Made by a program: the position numbers and the translations under genes. Positions 19,713 to 33,099 of a stretch of DNA of 64,000 nucleotides are shown here, one piece after another. The number at the start of each line of letters is the position of its first letter. Position 1 is the first letter of the stretch. The DNA comes from Polysphondylium violaceum. Lineage: Eukaryota; Evosea; Eumycetozoa; Dictyosteliales; Dictyosteliaceae. Where the stretch lies: assembly GCA_000277445.1 (NCBI GenBank), contig AJWJ01000006.1:62001-126000 (forward strand), in the 5' to 3' direction. The notes under the pieces were generated by a model. That model made no database searches. It had not been told where the DNA came from and saw only the letters and a list, made by a program, of their open reading frames with translations.

Positions 19713-22700
19713 ATGAGGACATTTTTTTTAATCTTTGTATTTTTATGTATTATATCTAAGATTTCTGCTTATAAACTTCAACAGTTACCTGATCATAATT
19801 TCAATAATGCATATGCATATTATAATGGATCACAGTTTATTTGTTCTTTTAGATTTCACTATTTGATTTCAGGTATGATATATTATAGTTTTTTAATGAT
19901 ATACATAGATATTTACTCACACAGTAATCAAATAATAGAGGTCACTTTTCTAAGTTTAAGTACGAGATACCCACTAGGAGAAATATCTTCTTCTCTCGTT
20001 TCAAACTCATCTGGTGCCTTTCTTTATGAATTTTATGGTACAACTTTTGGCACAGGTCAATCAACAGCTACAATAGACTGGGTCATTGACGCAGCTCTCG
20101 TTAATTCAGACTTGATAACAAACTGTGAGGGTATGTAGTATTACAATCTTATTATATACATGTGATATTAATAAATGATAATGAAATAAAATAGCTCCAC
20201 CAGATAATTTAGATATCGAGGTATTGAATAACGCTGCCATGATCTTACCAGAAAATGAAGGCAGTTTTTCAAGACCATTTTTTATAATCAAAGTAAAAAA
20301 CTTTAAGAAAACCACGCCCCCAGTATTAAAAGTTAATTCTACAGAATTATCTTTTGAGAATCTAATTTCAATTACTCCAAATATATATGTGTATTACCGG
20401 GGTTTTAATTCGAGTATTTATGATGCTTCTCAAGTCTCTTTTTCTTTGTATGGACGTACAACCTATTTCACACATACTCTCAAAACAGCTATTCCAAAAG
20501 GTGGTTTTAATAATGGTGAATTAAAGTCCATAGAATATTTCCCAATGAATACAGGAGCTTTGGAAGGCACAACAGATTCCAAATTCTTGCATATGCTGGC
20601 AACTGTAGAGTTTGAAAAAAATCAGACATCAGTTGCAGTGTTAAGAGATACTTTATCGGAATATCAATTGAAAATGGCGGAGGGAAATCTTACCCATTCA
20701 GTATATCAGGCAAGCATTATAACTATACCAACATTTTCTCTTTCGTTATCCTTATTTAATGAATCTGGCATGCAGAGAACAACAAAAAATTTCGTTTCAA
20801 ATTGTATGTAGTATAATCACAGTAGTGGAAGCTGACAGAGTACTAATATTGGTTTGTAGATGTGAGTCCTATAATAGATTCTGAAGTTTTTGTCAATTCA
20901 GAGTATGTGGATCAACTTGTTATTTTTTCAATAGGTAAAACCAATAATACCAATATAGTCTTTGTTGATATCAAACTAAGTAATAGAAGTTATAGTGTAC
21001 CTTTAACCTACCCTTATGGTTATGTATCCCGTTCTTCTAATCTATTTACAAAAACTCTTCAAGTTTATTTACCTTATCCAAATACTGCTGAGATTCATTA
21101 TCTAGCAAAGTCATCCTCTGCAACCTTACCTCCACCGATAGGTATGTATACGACTATTGTCTAATAGAACAACAAGAAATAGTACTAATAACTTTTTTAT
21201 CTACAAATTAGATAATTCTGCACCTGAGTTGATATCACTAAAAGTAATTACAATTCCAGGATCTTTTTACCATTTAGTAACTGCTACAATTATCGATGAT
21301 ATATCTGGATTTTATTCATTTGAACGTTTTGGCACCAATGCAAATTTAGTGCAAGGAACTATTTTAAGTGGTACCTATGAATTTATCCTTGATCTTCAGT
21401 CTCTTAGTTTACTCTCAACATTCCAGCTTTGTGATGTTGCTTCAAATTGTAGAGATATTATGGTTTCAGATTATATAAACACAAATCTTGATATAATTCC
21501 AAGGAGTATGTATACTATTGTTGTATAATTCATAGCATTTTACCAATTCAGTCACTAATTAAATTTGTTGTAAATAGAATATTTGAATTTAACAGACATA
21601 GTAGATATTAAATTTGAGCTTAATAATATAGATGTCTCTGAGAATGGAGTTTATAATAGATTATTGATAAGGACCGGAACGATAGATAAAGATTTCCATC
21701 CCCATATTTACTTTTTCTCTGATCTAACCAAATTGATTCTTGGCTTAGCATATGACACAAAAGCCTCCATAGGCAGTTATGACGAGAAACTAGGTTACTA
21801 TGCAGTGCCATTCTATATTCCAAAGAATAGTGTTACCAAGATCTTTAATTACTACTTTTTCAATACCAATCAACAAGTTATCAAAAACTCTTTCCTACAG
21901 TCGATGTTTCCAGATTCTCAACTCAGAATTAGATCAAGTTATGGTGACGAGATTGGTCCTATTATCGACTCCATTAAAAAGAATTCTTCTGAAACTACAG
22001 ATTCCACAGCTGGTTATGTGGGTTGGACGATCACCATTATCGATAGAGTGAATGGATTCCAAAGTGGTAAAATATCGTTTGTTAGTGAGCTGGATCTCAT
22101 TCAATATAACTTTACATTTGATTTAAGTGACAAGATTTTAGGCGACCAATACTCTAGTAATTATTTCTTTAAAATTCCGCTCCATCTCAACTGTAGATCC
22201 CAAGCATTCTACCTTTACTGGGTCGAGTTGATTGATAATTGTGGTGCAACGTCTATTTATCTCAAAGACTCCCCTGACCTTGTATATGCAGTTGATACTA
22301 ACCCTTTGATGTACTTTATGAACCCCACTCAAGGTTCTCTTATAATGTCAAGTTGCCCTCCTTCAAAGATAGAGGACACACCACCAACCATTTCTCTTTC
22401 TTTCCAACCAAAGGCCATCGATGCTACATCTAGATCCAATAGAACTGTAACATTTTCTCTGACGGCAATAGATGATTCGGGTATAAATAACCATAGTATC
22501 CCTCGTTTGTACCTTCAAGACTCCAACTTTAATTTCTATGTGCAAGACTTTGTCTATGAATCAAACGATGAAACAAACATTGTATATTATTGTAGCGTAA
22601 CCGTTCCCTATGGCTTTGGTCTGGGCTCAGGATTATCAATCTCTGTGTTTGGTGTTATAGATAACCAAGCGAACATTGTCGGATATGGTCCCTATGCTCT

Positions 22701-24159
22701 TAGATTAACAGGCAATTTCATTACCGTTGAATCTAAACCTTCCACTGAACTTATTCTTGTATCTAGTACAGACATCAACCCCAAAGGTCCTTCTATGGTG
22801 CTTGTTGGTAAAAACTTTAAACAAGGTGATTTATTATCTATTCTATATCCGAATGGAGCAATTTCAGATTATGATACTTCATTTGTATCTACTACAACCC
22901 TATCTGCATCTCCTCCAATCCCTCGTGATGTAGAATATGTATTGGTTTTTATCAAAAGAGCAGATAATTCTAAATCAAATGAAATCGTTGTAAATGTAAT
23001 ACATGATGGTCCATTGGATGACAGGAGTGATAGTAGTAGTGATAGTAATAGTGATAGTAGTAGCAGTATAGACTCATCACAAGAATCATCATCCTCTGAT
23101 GATCCTCATACAAGCAATCCACCACAAAAATGTTTAAATGATTGCAGTGGTGGTAGTCATGGGCAATGCACAACTCAAGGATGTAGATGTATATCGCCTT
23201 GGGTAGGCTTAGATTGTTCTTCAAAGATTGTGGTTATCACCCATCCACCCAACGTAAATACATCAATTCCTGAAACTACCATTATTGTGCCCAAAGAGAA
23301 CCAAGATCAACAAGATGAACCTGTATTCTTTGCAATTATATCTGTTGTCGCTGTCAATGAATTGGACAACAACAACAACATACTCAGTGAATATCCACTC
23401 ACGAGATGGGTGTCTGAAAATAAGCTATCCAGGTTTGCAAAATATACGGACAAATCATATTACTATTCAGCATCGATCACAAACAAACGTGATCAATCCC
23501 TCACCAATATCAGTGTATCCATTGATTACTTTGACATTGAACAGCCTGTTAACATTACATTTGCTAATCAAGTATTGACCATGAACCCTTATTCATTGAA
23601 ATACTCTGTCAACATCTCACAATACTCGTTCAGCTCATCATTAAATACATTACAAGTTGTATTATCAGCATCACTCGAATCACAAAATGATAAGAGTGAA
23701 TGTTCATCCATCCAAACAGGTGATACCGTTGAATCAGAATCCGAGTTTATTAAAATGCAAGTCAACGATCACAGTCTCTATGGTAGATTTATTAAAAGAG
23801 GTATTGTTGATGGCAGAACTAGACAAATAAGCAACACACCTCTAGACTCTATCTATAAATCCAAATCAACAAGTGCATCTAAATCCGAGTCCTTCATTGG
23901 AATCAATATTCCGCATTATCAAAAACTTGTACAAATAGATCCTGATTTCTCTGTTCTTGTCGATAACAGAGCTGTATCAAAGAATGATGAAAACTCTATT
24001 TGTACATCCAAATCATCATCATCACTCACTGCAGGTCAAATTGCTGGTATTGTTGTTGGTGGTGTTGTATTTTTATTCATTATCGCTGCATTCATAGTAT
24101 ACCGTCTCAGTAAAAATGGTACCTCTACCCTCGCTGTAAAATTAAGAAAGATCGTATAA
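19713..24159 (+). CDS. ComC-like cell-surface protein with EGF and TIG-type domains (copy 1)
   Basis: Five exons: 19713-20130, 20195-20803, 20860-21141, 21212-21505 and 21578-24159; all introns are 55-75 bp and phase 1; 1,394 aa. The signal peptide is MRTFFLIFVFLCIISKISA. A long series of repeated beta-rich ectodomain modules follows, then a probable TIG/IPT-like module before a Ser-rich spacer (SDSSSDSNSDSSSS), one EGF-like domain near residue 1055 (CxNDCxGxxxGxC..GCxCxxxWxGxDC), the conserved ComC-family membrane-proximal domain (QVNDHSLYGRFIKRGI; LVQIDPDFSVLVDNR) and a transmembrane helix near 1350 with a short basic tail. ComC-type proteins of dictyostelids act in cell-cell communication during development; ligands are unknown here. 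Paralogue of the gene at 39,444. Confidence 0.85.
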
Positions 24160-24253
24160 ATAAAGGAAATAATGATATGTAATAATTATAAAGATATCAC
24201 TGTGGACATTTTTCTGTTGATTATAATCTTTATTTCATTGATAATTTATTTAA

Positions 24254-27200
24254 TTAAGATTCGGTAAATTTTTTCAAAGCATCAGCTTGACCACTGTCTT
24301 GAGAGAAACTATAACCAGTGTAACCAGATTTTTTCTTTGAGCCAATAGACTTTTTAGGGGTACTAGATTTTTGAAGTTCTTGAGCAACGTGATATGGTTT
24401 TGTGAGCTCACTTCTATGAATAAACTTCCAAGTGAAATCTCTCCAAAGAGCAATCACTGGGACAATTAAAATGGAAAAGTAAAATACAGCAGAGGTGCCG
24501 AGATGATAAATAATAGAATATAAATCAGAGCCAACATCCAAAGAATCAACTTCCCAGAATTTACCAAAAATAACCAACCACATGAAATAAATTACAATAC
24601 TGCCCCAAATAGCGACGTGATTGATCCATGTCCAATATCTAGTTTCCAATGCTAATTTGATATTGACGGTTAAAACAATACAACTAAATGCCACTGTACC
24701 AATAGAAAACAAATCTATAGCTTTACCAGCAGTAAATGGAAGACCGGCTCTAAAGATAAGAGTTGGAAAAGCAAACAAAATGAACGAATGGTAAACTCCA
24801 TTAGCGACCCAACCCCAAAACACACGGATATTGAAATGATCACGTCTGGGACCCGATTGATAGAGTTGGGGATGTTCCAAAACGACAGATTCATTGACAT
24901 CTTTGTCGAGTGCACCCAATGCAATGATTGGCACTAGAGTCCAGGCGATATTGTAGGCGGTGAGGGTGAATCTTTCATAAAGAGTTTGACCAGACCAACC
25001 ATTTAAAATTGTAAACCAAAACTGAGTAATATACAAACAAATATTTTTATAGAAACAATAGCAAATCAATCTAGATATTCTTCTGTACGAGTAACGGCCG
25101 TGGACCAACAAGAGACGGGAAAGGAATCTAAATTGAGCGATAGCGTAATCACTTGATCTTGCTGCTTGCAAACCCTCTTCGCCAGAGATACCGATACCGA
25201 CATGGGCTGCTTGAATCATACTGACATCATTGGCACCATCGCCAATGGCAAGGGTAACCACATTTAGTGAATCTTTGACTAATGATACAATTTTTGATTT
25301 TTGAAGAGGTGATACTCTACAACAAATCACTGCACGACATTGTTTGGCGAGTTTGAGGAGAGAGATTTTAATGTTTCCGTCCAATGCAAAATTGAGTGTG
25401 GTACCATCGATAATCAATGCGAGATTATCTCTGGTCTCCTCATATTCTTTGGTAGAGAGTTCATTGAGACGTCTATTCAACTCTATGATTGTGTTTTCTT
25501 TGGTTTGTTCGTTGATAACCAACAACTCCATCTGTTGATTCAATAATTGACAAGAGAAACCAATGTTGATGGCAGTCTCTTGCTTATCACCTGTGAGGAC
25601 CCAAATCTTGATGCCAGCGGTTAAAAGTGTATCAATAGTTTCTGGCACACCCTCTTGAAGCTTATCTTCGATGGCTGTGGCACCAATGAGGAAAAGGTTA
25701 CGTTCAATAGTCTCGGCTACACGTTCAAGTTGGAGTTCTCTATCCACGAGACAAGTGTTGGCGATATCAAATTCTTTGTTCCATTCTTGATAGATTTGCT
25801 CATCCAATTCTGTGGTGGCAATGCAGAGGGTTCTGAGACCCTCTGTTGCAAAATCTTGAAGATGATTGATTGTGACATCTGCATATGGCTGACCTGGTGA
25901 AAGTCTTTCAAAGATTACGCTATCGGCACCCTTGCAATAGAGCAAAAGCTTGCCAGAGGGTGTTCTAACAATGACAGACATTCTCTTTCTAGTGCTGTTA
26001 AACTCGAGGACATTCAAAATGTCATATTTGTATTCTTGTCCCTGGAACTCTATAAACACGGCACGTGGTGTTCTACGAGTAAAAGTGAAACCAAAGTAAC
26101 GGGCGGCATTAACAAGTGCGCACTCATCGGGTGATGATGCTTGGTAGATGAGTTTGTCTTCCTCAACCTCAGGAATGACAGTGTGACACACAGACAAGAT
26201 AAACATAAAATCACGAATTTGCTCACTGTTGTTAGAGTTGCCAAGATCGGCAATCAATCTATCATCATTAAAATCTACAAATGGTGTGGATCCATTGGCA
26301 CCACTGCCACTGCCGTTGCTGCTTGGTGATGGAATGGGAATGTCTTCCAACGACTTTCCCTGACGTATCATGGCACCCATGGTCGCCTCTGTCACACCGG
26401 TACCATAGGAAACACCGGCAATTGAGCACTTTTTAAAGACCATCTTGTTTTGGGTGAGAGTGCCAGTCTTGTCTGTAAAGATGTATTGGATTTGACCCAA
26501 CTCTTCATTGAGATTGGATGTTCTTGCCAATGCGGGAGTATCGGTTTCCTTGTGATACATTTCAATGTCACTGTTGATAAAAAGTGCTTGAATCAGTTTG
26601 ACAAACTCCATAGACACATACAAAGAGATGGGAATCAGATTGTTGAATAAAATTAAAAATGTTAAAAATGATAAAGCTCCCTCCTCTGATGATGTACGTA
26701 TCCAATAGATGTAGGATGGCTCTGTTGTTCTGTGATTACCATTCCAAATACCATTGGCAATTGCACATCCTGCACAAAGTAAAATTTGAAGGAAAAATAT
26801 AAATATAATATAAAAATTGGTTGATTTCTCTATACCACTTCTCTTTAATGGTGTAACATTTGAGTTTCTCATCAACTTTGTATCTCTTCCTGTAAATATA
26901 GTTACTCCAGTTATCCATTTTGTATTTCTAAGCATAGTACCCTATAATTATGATTTATTAATATATTATTATCATCAATGATATAAATAATAATACATAC
27001 TCTTAATAAGACTTGTTTAACAGATAAAGACAAGATTTTAGAATCCATATGAAGGGAACCACTAAAACTATAGATTTTGTTGTTTGGATGTTCACATTCA
27101 ATTAGACCATTAAAAGTGGATAAAGATTCTTCATCGACAAGATGACATGTTTCTTCAAGACCTTGTCTAATTTTTAAATTTGTTTCACCATCAAGATTAC

Positions 27201-28290
27201 CAGTTTCTATATAACACATTGATTGTGGTTCACTACTTGATAAAATCACTAAATCTGTTGGAAGATATTGTTTATTTAATACTTTAACAATATCACCCAC
27301 TTGAATATCTTTCCATTTTGTCAATTCAAATTTATTTCCTTTTAATACCAATGCTAAACTTTCATTTACAAATCTATCTTGACGATGTCTTCTCTGTATA
27401 TATTATATTATTATTATTATAATTTATTAATAAAAAATCAATCAAACAATCAATATCTAATCTACTTACAAAATCTTCATATGCCTCTTTGAGACCAGTA
27501 ATAGCCAATACGACCAATAATGGACCCAAAGTTGTATATTTACCAGTTGGTGAAATATTTGGAATCAATTGAAGTGCAGAAATAATTAAAAAATAAATAT
27601 TGGCTAAACGACAAAATTGCTCAAATAAATTTAATGGAAGAAATGTCAAGAGTGTATATTTTGATGTTCTGACATAATTGTTTGAATATCCAAAGATTTT
27701 GTTATTTTCATTATTATTTATGTGAATAGTTCTACCATCGCCTATAAAATAATCATTTAATACCTATTTGTAAAGAAAAAACATTAATATACTGATTCCT
27801 AATGATCATTATCTCATTGGCTGATTAGTTGGATGGATGTGGTTGAGATTTAATTTAAAAATAAATTTTTTAAAAAAAAAAAAAAAAACTTTTTTTAGCC
27901 CACAAACCACACAACATATAGGGGGGGTGGGGCAATAATACATGAAACATATAAAGGGTGATGATGTTGATGAGTGATATGATGATTGATATCCTATGTA
28001 TCTAGATCATTGTATTCTTATTGATTACCTACAATTTTATCCCATAGTTTTTGAAAGAATGGTTTGTTAGATTGATCCGGATCCTCTTCTATGAGGAGTT
28101 TGTTTGAGCTTTTTAGTTCCTTTAGAGGAATTTCTGTATGTGGTTTATGAGGATTCATTCTAGTGCTGTTGTGTAAGTATGGTGATGTTGCTGAACTGGT
28201 GCTGTTTTGTAAAAAAGGTGATCCTGAACTATTTGATGAGATTGAATTTCTTCTTCCTGTTGAGTTTATACTCTCTTGAAGAAGTGACAT
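24254..28290 (-). CDS. P4-type ATPase, phospholipid flippase (DRS2/ATP8A-like)
   Basis: Four exons: 28290-28029, 27741-27470, 27393-27001 and 26941-24254, giving 1,204 aa. P4-ATPases move aminophospholipids from the lumenal to the cytosolic leaflet. Seen: the N-terminal TM pair ([16 protein letters not shown]), the actuator motif DGETN (in [10 protein letters not shown]), the P4-specific PISL in TM4 ([14 protein letters not shown]), the phosphorylation site [11 protein letters not shown], the nucleotide-binding KGAD ([14 protein letters not shown]), the hinge [11 protein letters not shown], and C-terminal TM segments. The short Ser/Asn-rich N-terminal exon is low complexity. Intron phases fit at every join. 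The 93 bp gap to the convergent ComC-like gene is short. A CDC50-type beta subunit, usually needed, is not in this window. Confidence 0.95.
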
Positions 28291-29456
28291 CGGCTGAAAA
28301 GGGGTAGTGTTTGTTGTTTATATATTTAAATTACTGAAGGTGAGGTGTATGAGAAATATATAATTGTTGGTTGTTGATAATACACACACCAGTAGTAGTA
28401 GAGTAGTATTATTATAGTATGGATTATTACAATATACAAAGGTTATTGCGGTGGTGTATCAAATTGAAAAAAGAAAGAATTTACAATATATAAAACAATG
28501 ATGATGACAAGATACAATAACGGTACCATATAGGAATATAAAAAGGAAGAAAGTGATGGGAGGACTAGTGTTTGTTGTATGTGTGTAATAGCCTCTGTGT
28601 GTTTTTATGTTGTGTTGATTTGAAACAGCAGTCAGGGGAGCTCAAGCGTTACTGCTTCCCCTTATGTGATCACCCTGTTGTTATGATGTATTTGACACTG
28701 ATATGACCTTCACCGCTAGCGCTATGTATATAAATAAATAAATAAATAAATGAGGTAGTGTGTCTGTCTCCTTCTCCAAAGAAAAATTTAAAAAAAAAAA
28801 AAAAAAAAAAACTAAAAATAAAATTAAATGCATAAAGGTTGCTACTATTGGATATATATGTATATGTATATAAATAGATTGATTATATGTATATGTTTGT
28901 ATAAATTTTGTGGAATAAATTTATAAGTGAGAAGTGAGTGAGAGAGTGAAGAAAATAAAAAAAAAGGTGATTAATCAGTCAAGCATTCAGTCACAACCAC
29001 ACACACACATACACACACGCCGCAAAGCTCCTAAATATAAATGAAAGAAATAAAAAAAAAAAAAAAAAGAATATAAATAAATTTGGTTGATTGTGAAAAA
29101 ATTAAAAAAAATTAAAAAAAAACACCACACACAAAGAGTGTGAATGGTGATTATTTTTAGACGCAAAAAAATATGCAAAAAAAAAAATACCCCCCACACA
29201 CATCACAAATTTTTTTCAACAACAAAGGTTAGTTGTGTGTATCTATTGACTTTAAAGAATTGATTCACTGTGTGGGATGTGTGTGAAAGAGAGAGAGAGA
29301 GAGTGGTTGAACCGATTGAGACAATCAAGTTCTAATTTATTATAAATATTTCGATACACCTCGATTTGTCAATTAGGTTACACGCACACAATCAAAAGAC
29401 TGTTTTTTTTTAAAAAAAAATACTATTTACAGAATTTATTGTTGATGTTGTAAAAA
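28291..29456. other. Intergenic region between the P4-ATPase start and the exonuclease-like gene end
   Basis: About 1.17 kb. Contains an (AAAT)n repeat at 28731-28751, A runs near 28789-28811 and 29047-29069, and a GC-richer island at 28615-28735 listed separately. No coding sequence seen. Confidence 0.5.
28615..28735. ncRNA. Possible structured non-coding RNA (weak)
   Basis: A GC-richer island in A/T-rich intergenic DNA with a good stem (AGGGGAGC pairing with GCTTCCCCT, 12-nt loop) at about 28634-28662, followed by TGATG/CTGA-like boxes. No known RNA family is recognised, and I could not find the dictyostelid upstream element for small RNA genes. An unrelated remnant of coding sequence is equally possible. 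Confidence 0.15.
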
Positions 29457-31551
29457 CTATTCATCTTCTTGAGAACATTCACCATCCTCCAAACTATTAT
29501 GGAAAAAACAATGGTTAGTGTGTTTTTTTCATTACTAAACTCCTATCAATCATAGTTACCTTAGATGAAAATCAGCTTTGGTTCCTTTTATCAATGGATA
29601 AAGATAGGCAATAGCGTCTGCTTTTTGAGCTGCGTTGTACAAATTTGTAATATGTTAGCAAAAATGAAAAACAAAAAAAAAAAACAAATATGGTGTGGAA
29701 CATATTTTAGCGAGGCTTACCATAGTGTTGAATCTTTTTAGTTGTGAAAATATGATTGGGGTCATCGAATCTATTGATTTCTATTCTTGGTAACTATAGT
29801 ATAGAATTGATTAATAAGGACACCACTTTTAGACTCAAAGATGATATACTTACTTTTTTGTGCAAGAACAGGCCAACCATGGCAATAAGGGTCTTGGGCT
29901 TGCTTCTGAGCACGATTGGAAATTTAGATATATCCTCAAAGCTGTTGACCTTGACATTAAATTGTTGCTCTAATCTACCAATACAAGATTTATGATTAAA
30001 GCCCACTTTTTTAATTGTGTCTGAGAGCAGCACGTCAATGACGGGTTTGGGTAGTTGGTCTAGTGACAATAGATTGAATATGAGGGTATGAGTTTGATTT
30101 GAAAAGGAGACCAACATTAGTTTTTGACTGTCTGGGTCCTTGGGGTCGGGATGATACCATTCATAGTCCAATGAAATGGTTATGTTGTCTTCGGCCTGGA
30201 TGTTTTTGATTTCTTTTCCATTTAGTAAAATATTTATAATACTAGCATCTTGGGGACTATTTACAAAAGTAAATTCAGGAACTGGATATTCTTTCATCTA
30301 TTTTGTTTTTGTTAGTATCAAAATAATTCAACGAACGAAACTAAATATTAATTACATTTTCAATTTCCATAATATCTATGGCATATAAAGGGTCCAAGGA
30401 CTTTTTCATCAAGAGTGGTTTAATATGAGGTTCGTTTTGTTGATTCCATTCTTGCATATATTGGTTGGCTTGGTAAGCTTTTACAGGTGTGGAAAAATTT
30501 AAAAATACTGAATGAGGTCTAAAATTAAAAAGTTTGGTTAGATTTTGATGATTATAGCTAAATAAATTGAGTACCTACTCTTTTTGGGAAACACAAATGG
30601 TGGAATCAAAAACTATTTCTTTGGGTAAAATTCCTTCAACCAATTCATATACATACTATAGATAATAAAGCGTTAATAATTAAACATAATATTAAATAAT
30701 TTACTGACCCAATATTTACATTGCATTTATTAGATTCAAACTTCACACAATTTTTATGCTGGAAATTTTTGGGATCTTCCGAGAAGGCCGAAGTGTATTT
30801 ATGATAGGTGTTGCATACGTGATTGGGAAGAAATTGAATAGAGTTTTCTGAGTTGAATGATTTGGATTTTGTTCCAAAATGATCTTTTTGATTATTGTTG
30901 GAGTTTAGATAGTTTGGATTGAAAAAATTATTATCCTCCAAGTTGTGATGTGAGGAGGTAGAGAGAGATGAGTAATGGTGATTGGGGACTAAACAGTGTC
31001 TGGACAAGAAAAGGGGGTCGTGGTGATGATTGGAGGTATTATTAAACAAAGAGTTTTGATTTAGGGACAAAAAAGAATACTGTATAGGATACAAAGGGGT
31101 CTTTAAAAAATGCTGACCCACAAGCTGGTGAATGATTTTTGAAGACGTTTTGGGGTTGTCCTTCATGTGAAGGAGTGTGGAGATACCGCTATTATACATC
31201 GAGTCGTCTAATAGCGAAGGGGAAATAAAATTAAATTATTTTAAGAGATGGTAATTGAGGGTAAATAAAAAAAGTTTAGTTGGTGGGGTAAATTTATTTT
31301 ATTTTATTTGTTTTGATAGATCTGTCTGGTGTTAACACACAATAACCTTGACCGAGACCTTTTAAAAACATCACATGATGTACGCGTGTTAATAAAATAA
31401 AATAAAATAAAATATATAAATATGGAAAAAAAAGAAAAGAAAAAGAAAGAAAAAAAGAAAAAAAACCAAAGTTTCTAAATTGACCATTAGAAAGTGAGCT
31501 TTTCACGTCTCTAAAAGAGTAAGTATTGTTTGTTTCCATTTTGATTTTCAT
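29457..31551 (-). CDS. WRN-type 3'-5' exonuclease-fold protein with degenerate active site
   Basis: Eight-exon model: 31551-31467, 31207-30705, 30655-30579, 30518-30356, 30297-29854, 29793-29721, 29629-29560 and 29493-29457; total 483 aa, all phases consistent. The first join uses a T-rich donor (GTTTTT) and is the least sure. An N-terminal half rich in His/Asn/Ser precedes a DnaQ-like exonuclease domain (about 275-450). Exo I is intact (ISLDYEW, D and E). The Exo II helix reads GFNHKSCIGRLE, where WRN has its Asp; Exo III reads HYGAQKADA, where WRN has YxxxD. So two metal ligands appear lost and the protein may bind but not cut nucleic acid. Family members act in DNA repair or RNA processing. 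Coding-like sequence at about 31,610-31,700 (-) may be a further 5' exon. Confidence 0.6.
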
Positions 31552-32113
31552 CAGTTTCAAATGATAGCTTACTATGTTAAAATGTCTAAAATGTTTGAAA
31601 GAAATTTAAACAAAAAATGAGAAATTTGCCTAAATATAGGGAATTGTGTTTTAAGGGATCTCTCTCGTCTCCAATTGGAAATGCAAAGCCTGGATTAAAA
31701 TTTTTTATGAAAATACAAAAAAAGCAAAAACTATTAAAATTTTATAATTTCATCACATTATCGTTTGCCTCAAATCAAATGTTGTTTCAGAAAAGGATCC
31801 ATTCATTGGTACTAAAGCCAAGTTTGGATGAAGAATATTGTTTTTTTTTTTTTTTTTAATTTTATTTTAAAACAGTGTTTGTATGGTATTAATTTACATC
31901 TACATCAATATAACCCCACATTGTTATTGAAAGCACTCCATACGCCCAATAATATTGAACATAAGTATTTGAGTGTCTATTTTTGAAAATCAGAAAATGA
32001 AAAATAAAAGAAAAAAAAAAAAAAAAAAAAAAAAAAACTTTTTAACATCGGTTTTCAAATATAATGAGATAATCATATTTATTTTAATATATAGACGAGG
32101 TACATAAACAAAG
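31552..32113. promoter_or_regulatory. Divergent region between the exonuclease-like gene and NXT1
   Basis: 560 bp with a long A run near 32010-32037. A minus-strand stretch at 31,610-31,700 reads like protein (FNPGFAFPIGDERDPL) and an ATG-started 80-codon plus-strand frame overlaps it (31617-31859). Neither could be tied to a gene with confidence. Confidence 0.35.
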
Positions 32114-32814
32114 ATGTATAAAAACAATAACAATAGCAATGGTTCAAACAGCGCCAACGGTGGTGTAAATGAAAATTTAAAAAAGATGGTCGAGATCACC
32201 ATAGCTAAAGCAACTGCATTCATTAAAGTATTTATCCCTCTTTACTTTGACTATCAATCATCTCATTGATACTAATATATATCAAAATTAGGAATTCTAT
32301 TATCCACTATACGATACAGAAAGATTAGTATGATCAAATACAGCATACAACAACAATAACACAACAACACTATAATTATTAACACCAACTACTTTTGTAC
32401 ATTAGGAAGTTTTAAATTTATATAAAGACCCAAGTATTTCTATATGGAATGGAACAGAATGTCAAGGATTAGAAAAAATTAGAAATCTTTTATCAGAAAT
32501 TCCAAAATCATCACATACTATCGAAACATTTGATTGTCAACCTGTTCAATGTATTTATCTAAATAACATTAGTAATAGTAGTAGGAATAGTATAGTCATA
32601 AACAAATATTAATCAAAATTATAATACACTAGCATTTCCAAATATTTTACCAGAAGATATAGATAATCCAAATATTTTAATTACAGTAACAGGCAAAGTT
32701 TTATATGGCACAGTTTCAACTCATAATTTCCATCAAACATTTTTATTAGTTAAAGATCCATCCAATCCTCAATCACTCTTTATTTCATATGATTGTATTA
32801 GATTAACATCATAA
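32114..32814 (+). CDS. NTF2-related export protein (NXT1/p15-like)
   Basis: Found only by splicing: exons 32114-32227, 32292-32327, 32406-32550 and 32633-32814, giving 158 aa. p15 has an NTF2 fold and pairs with the mRNA export receptor NXF1/TAP at nuclear pores. Residue runs match the family in order: ATAFIKEFYYPLYDTERL, then LYKDPSISIWNG (animal YxxxATLxWNGN), a LExIRNLLSEIPKSSHTIETF helix and strand, DCQPV, the ITVTGKVLYG strand, and the final HTFxLxxD..FISYDCIRL strands (here HQTFLLVKDP and ISYDCIRL). The N-terminus is Asn/Ser-rich and slightly extended. For exon 4 I chose the acceptor ending at 32632 because nearer AGs give stops. Convergent with the MINDY gene. Confidence 0.85.
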
Positions 32815-33099
32815 TAGTAGTAGTTATATAATAAGAATAATCATAAAATAAATAAATAATATATAAAAGAATACAGAAAGAGAAAGATGAAAAAGAAAAT
32901 AGATAGATAGATCGATCAATTTAAAAACAACACATTCTTTATATGGTTTCATTTATTATTGCTATTTACAATTTGTTTTGTTTTGTTTATTTTTTTTGTG
33001 TTTATATTATTTTATATAAGATTATTTGTCTGTTTGTGTTTGTGTATATGGTATTTACAATATTGATGTAAAAGTATAAATATGAAACAACTAGTTATA

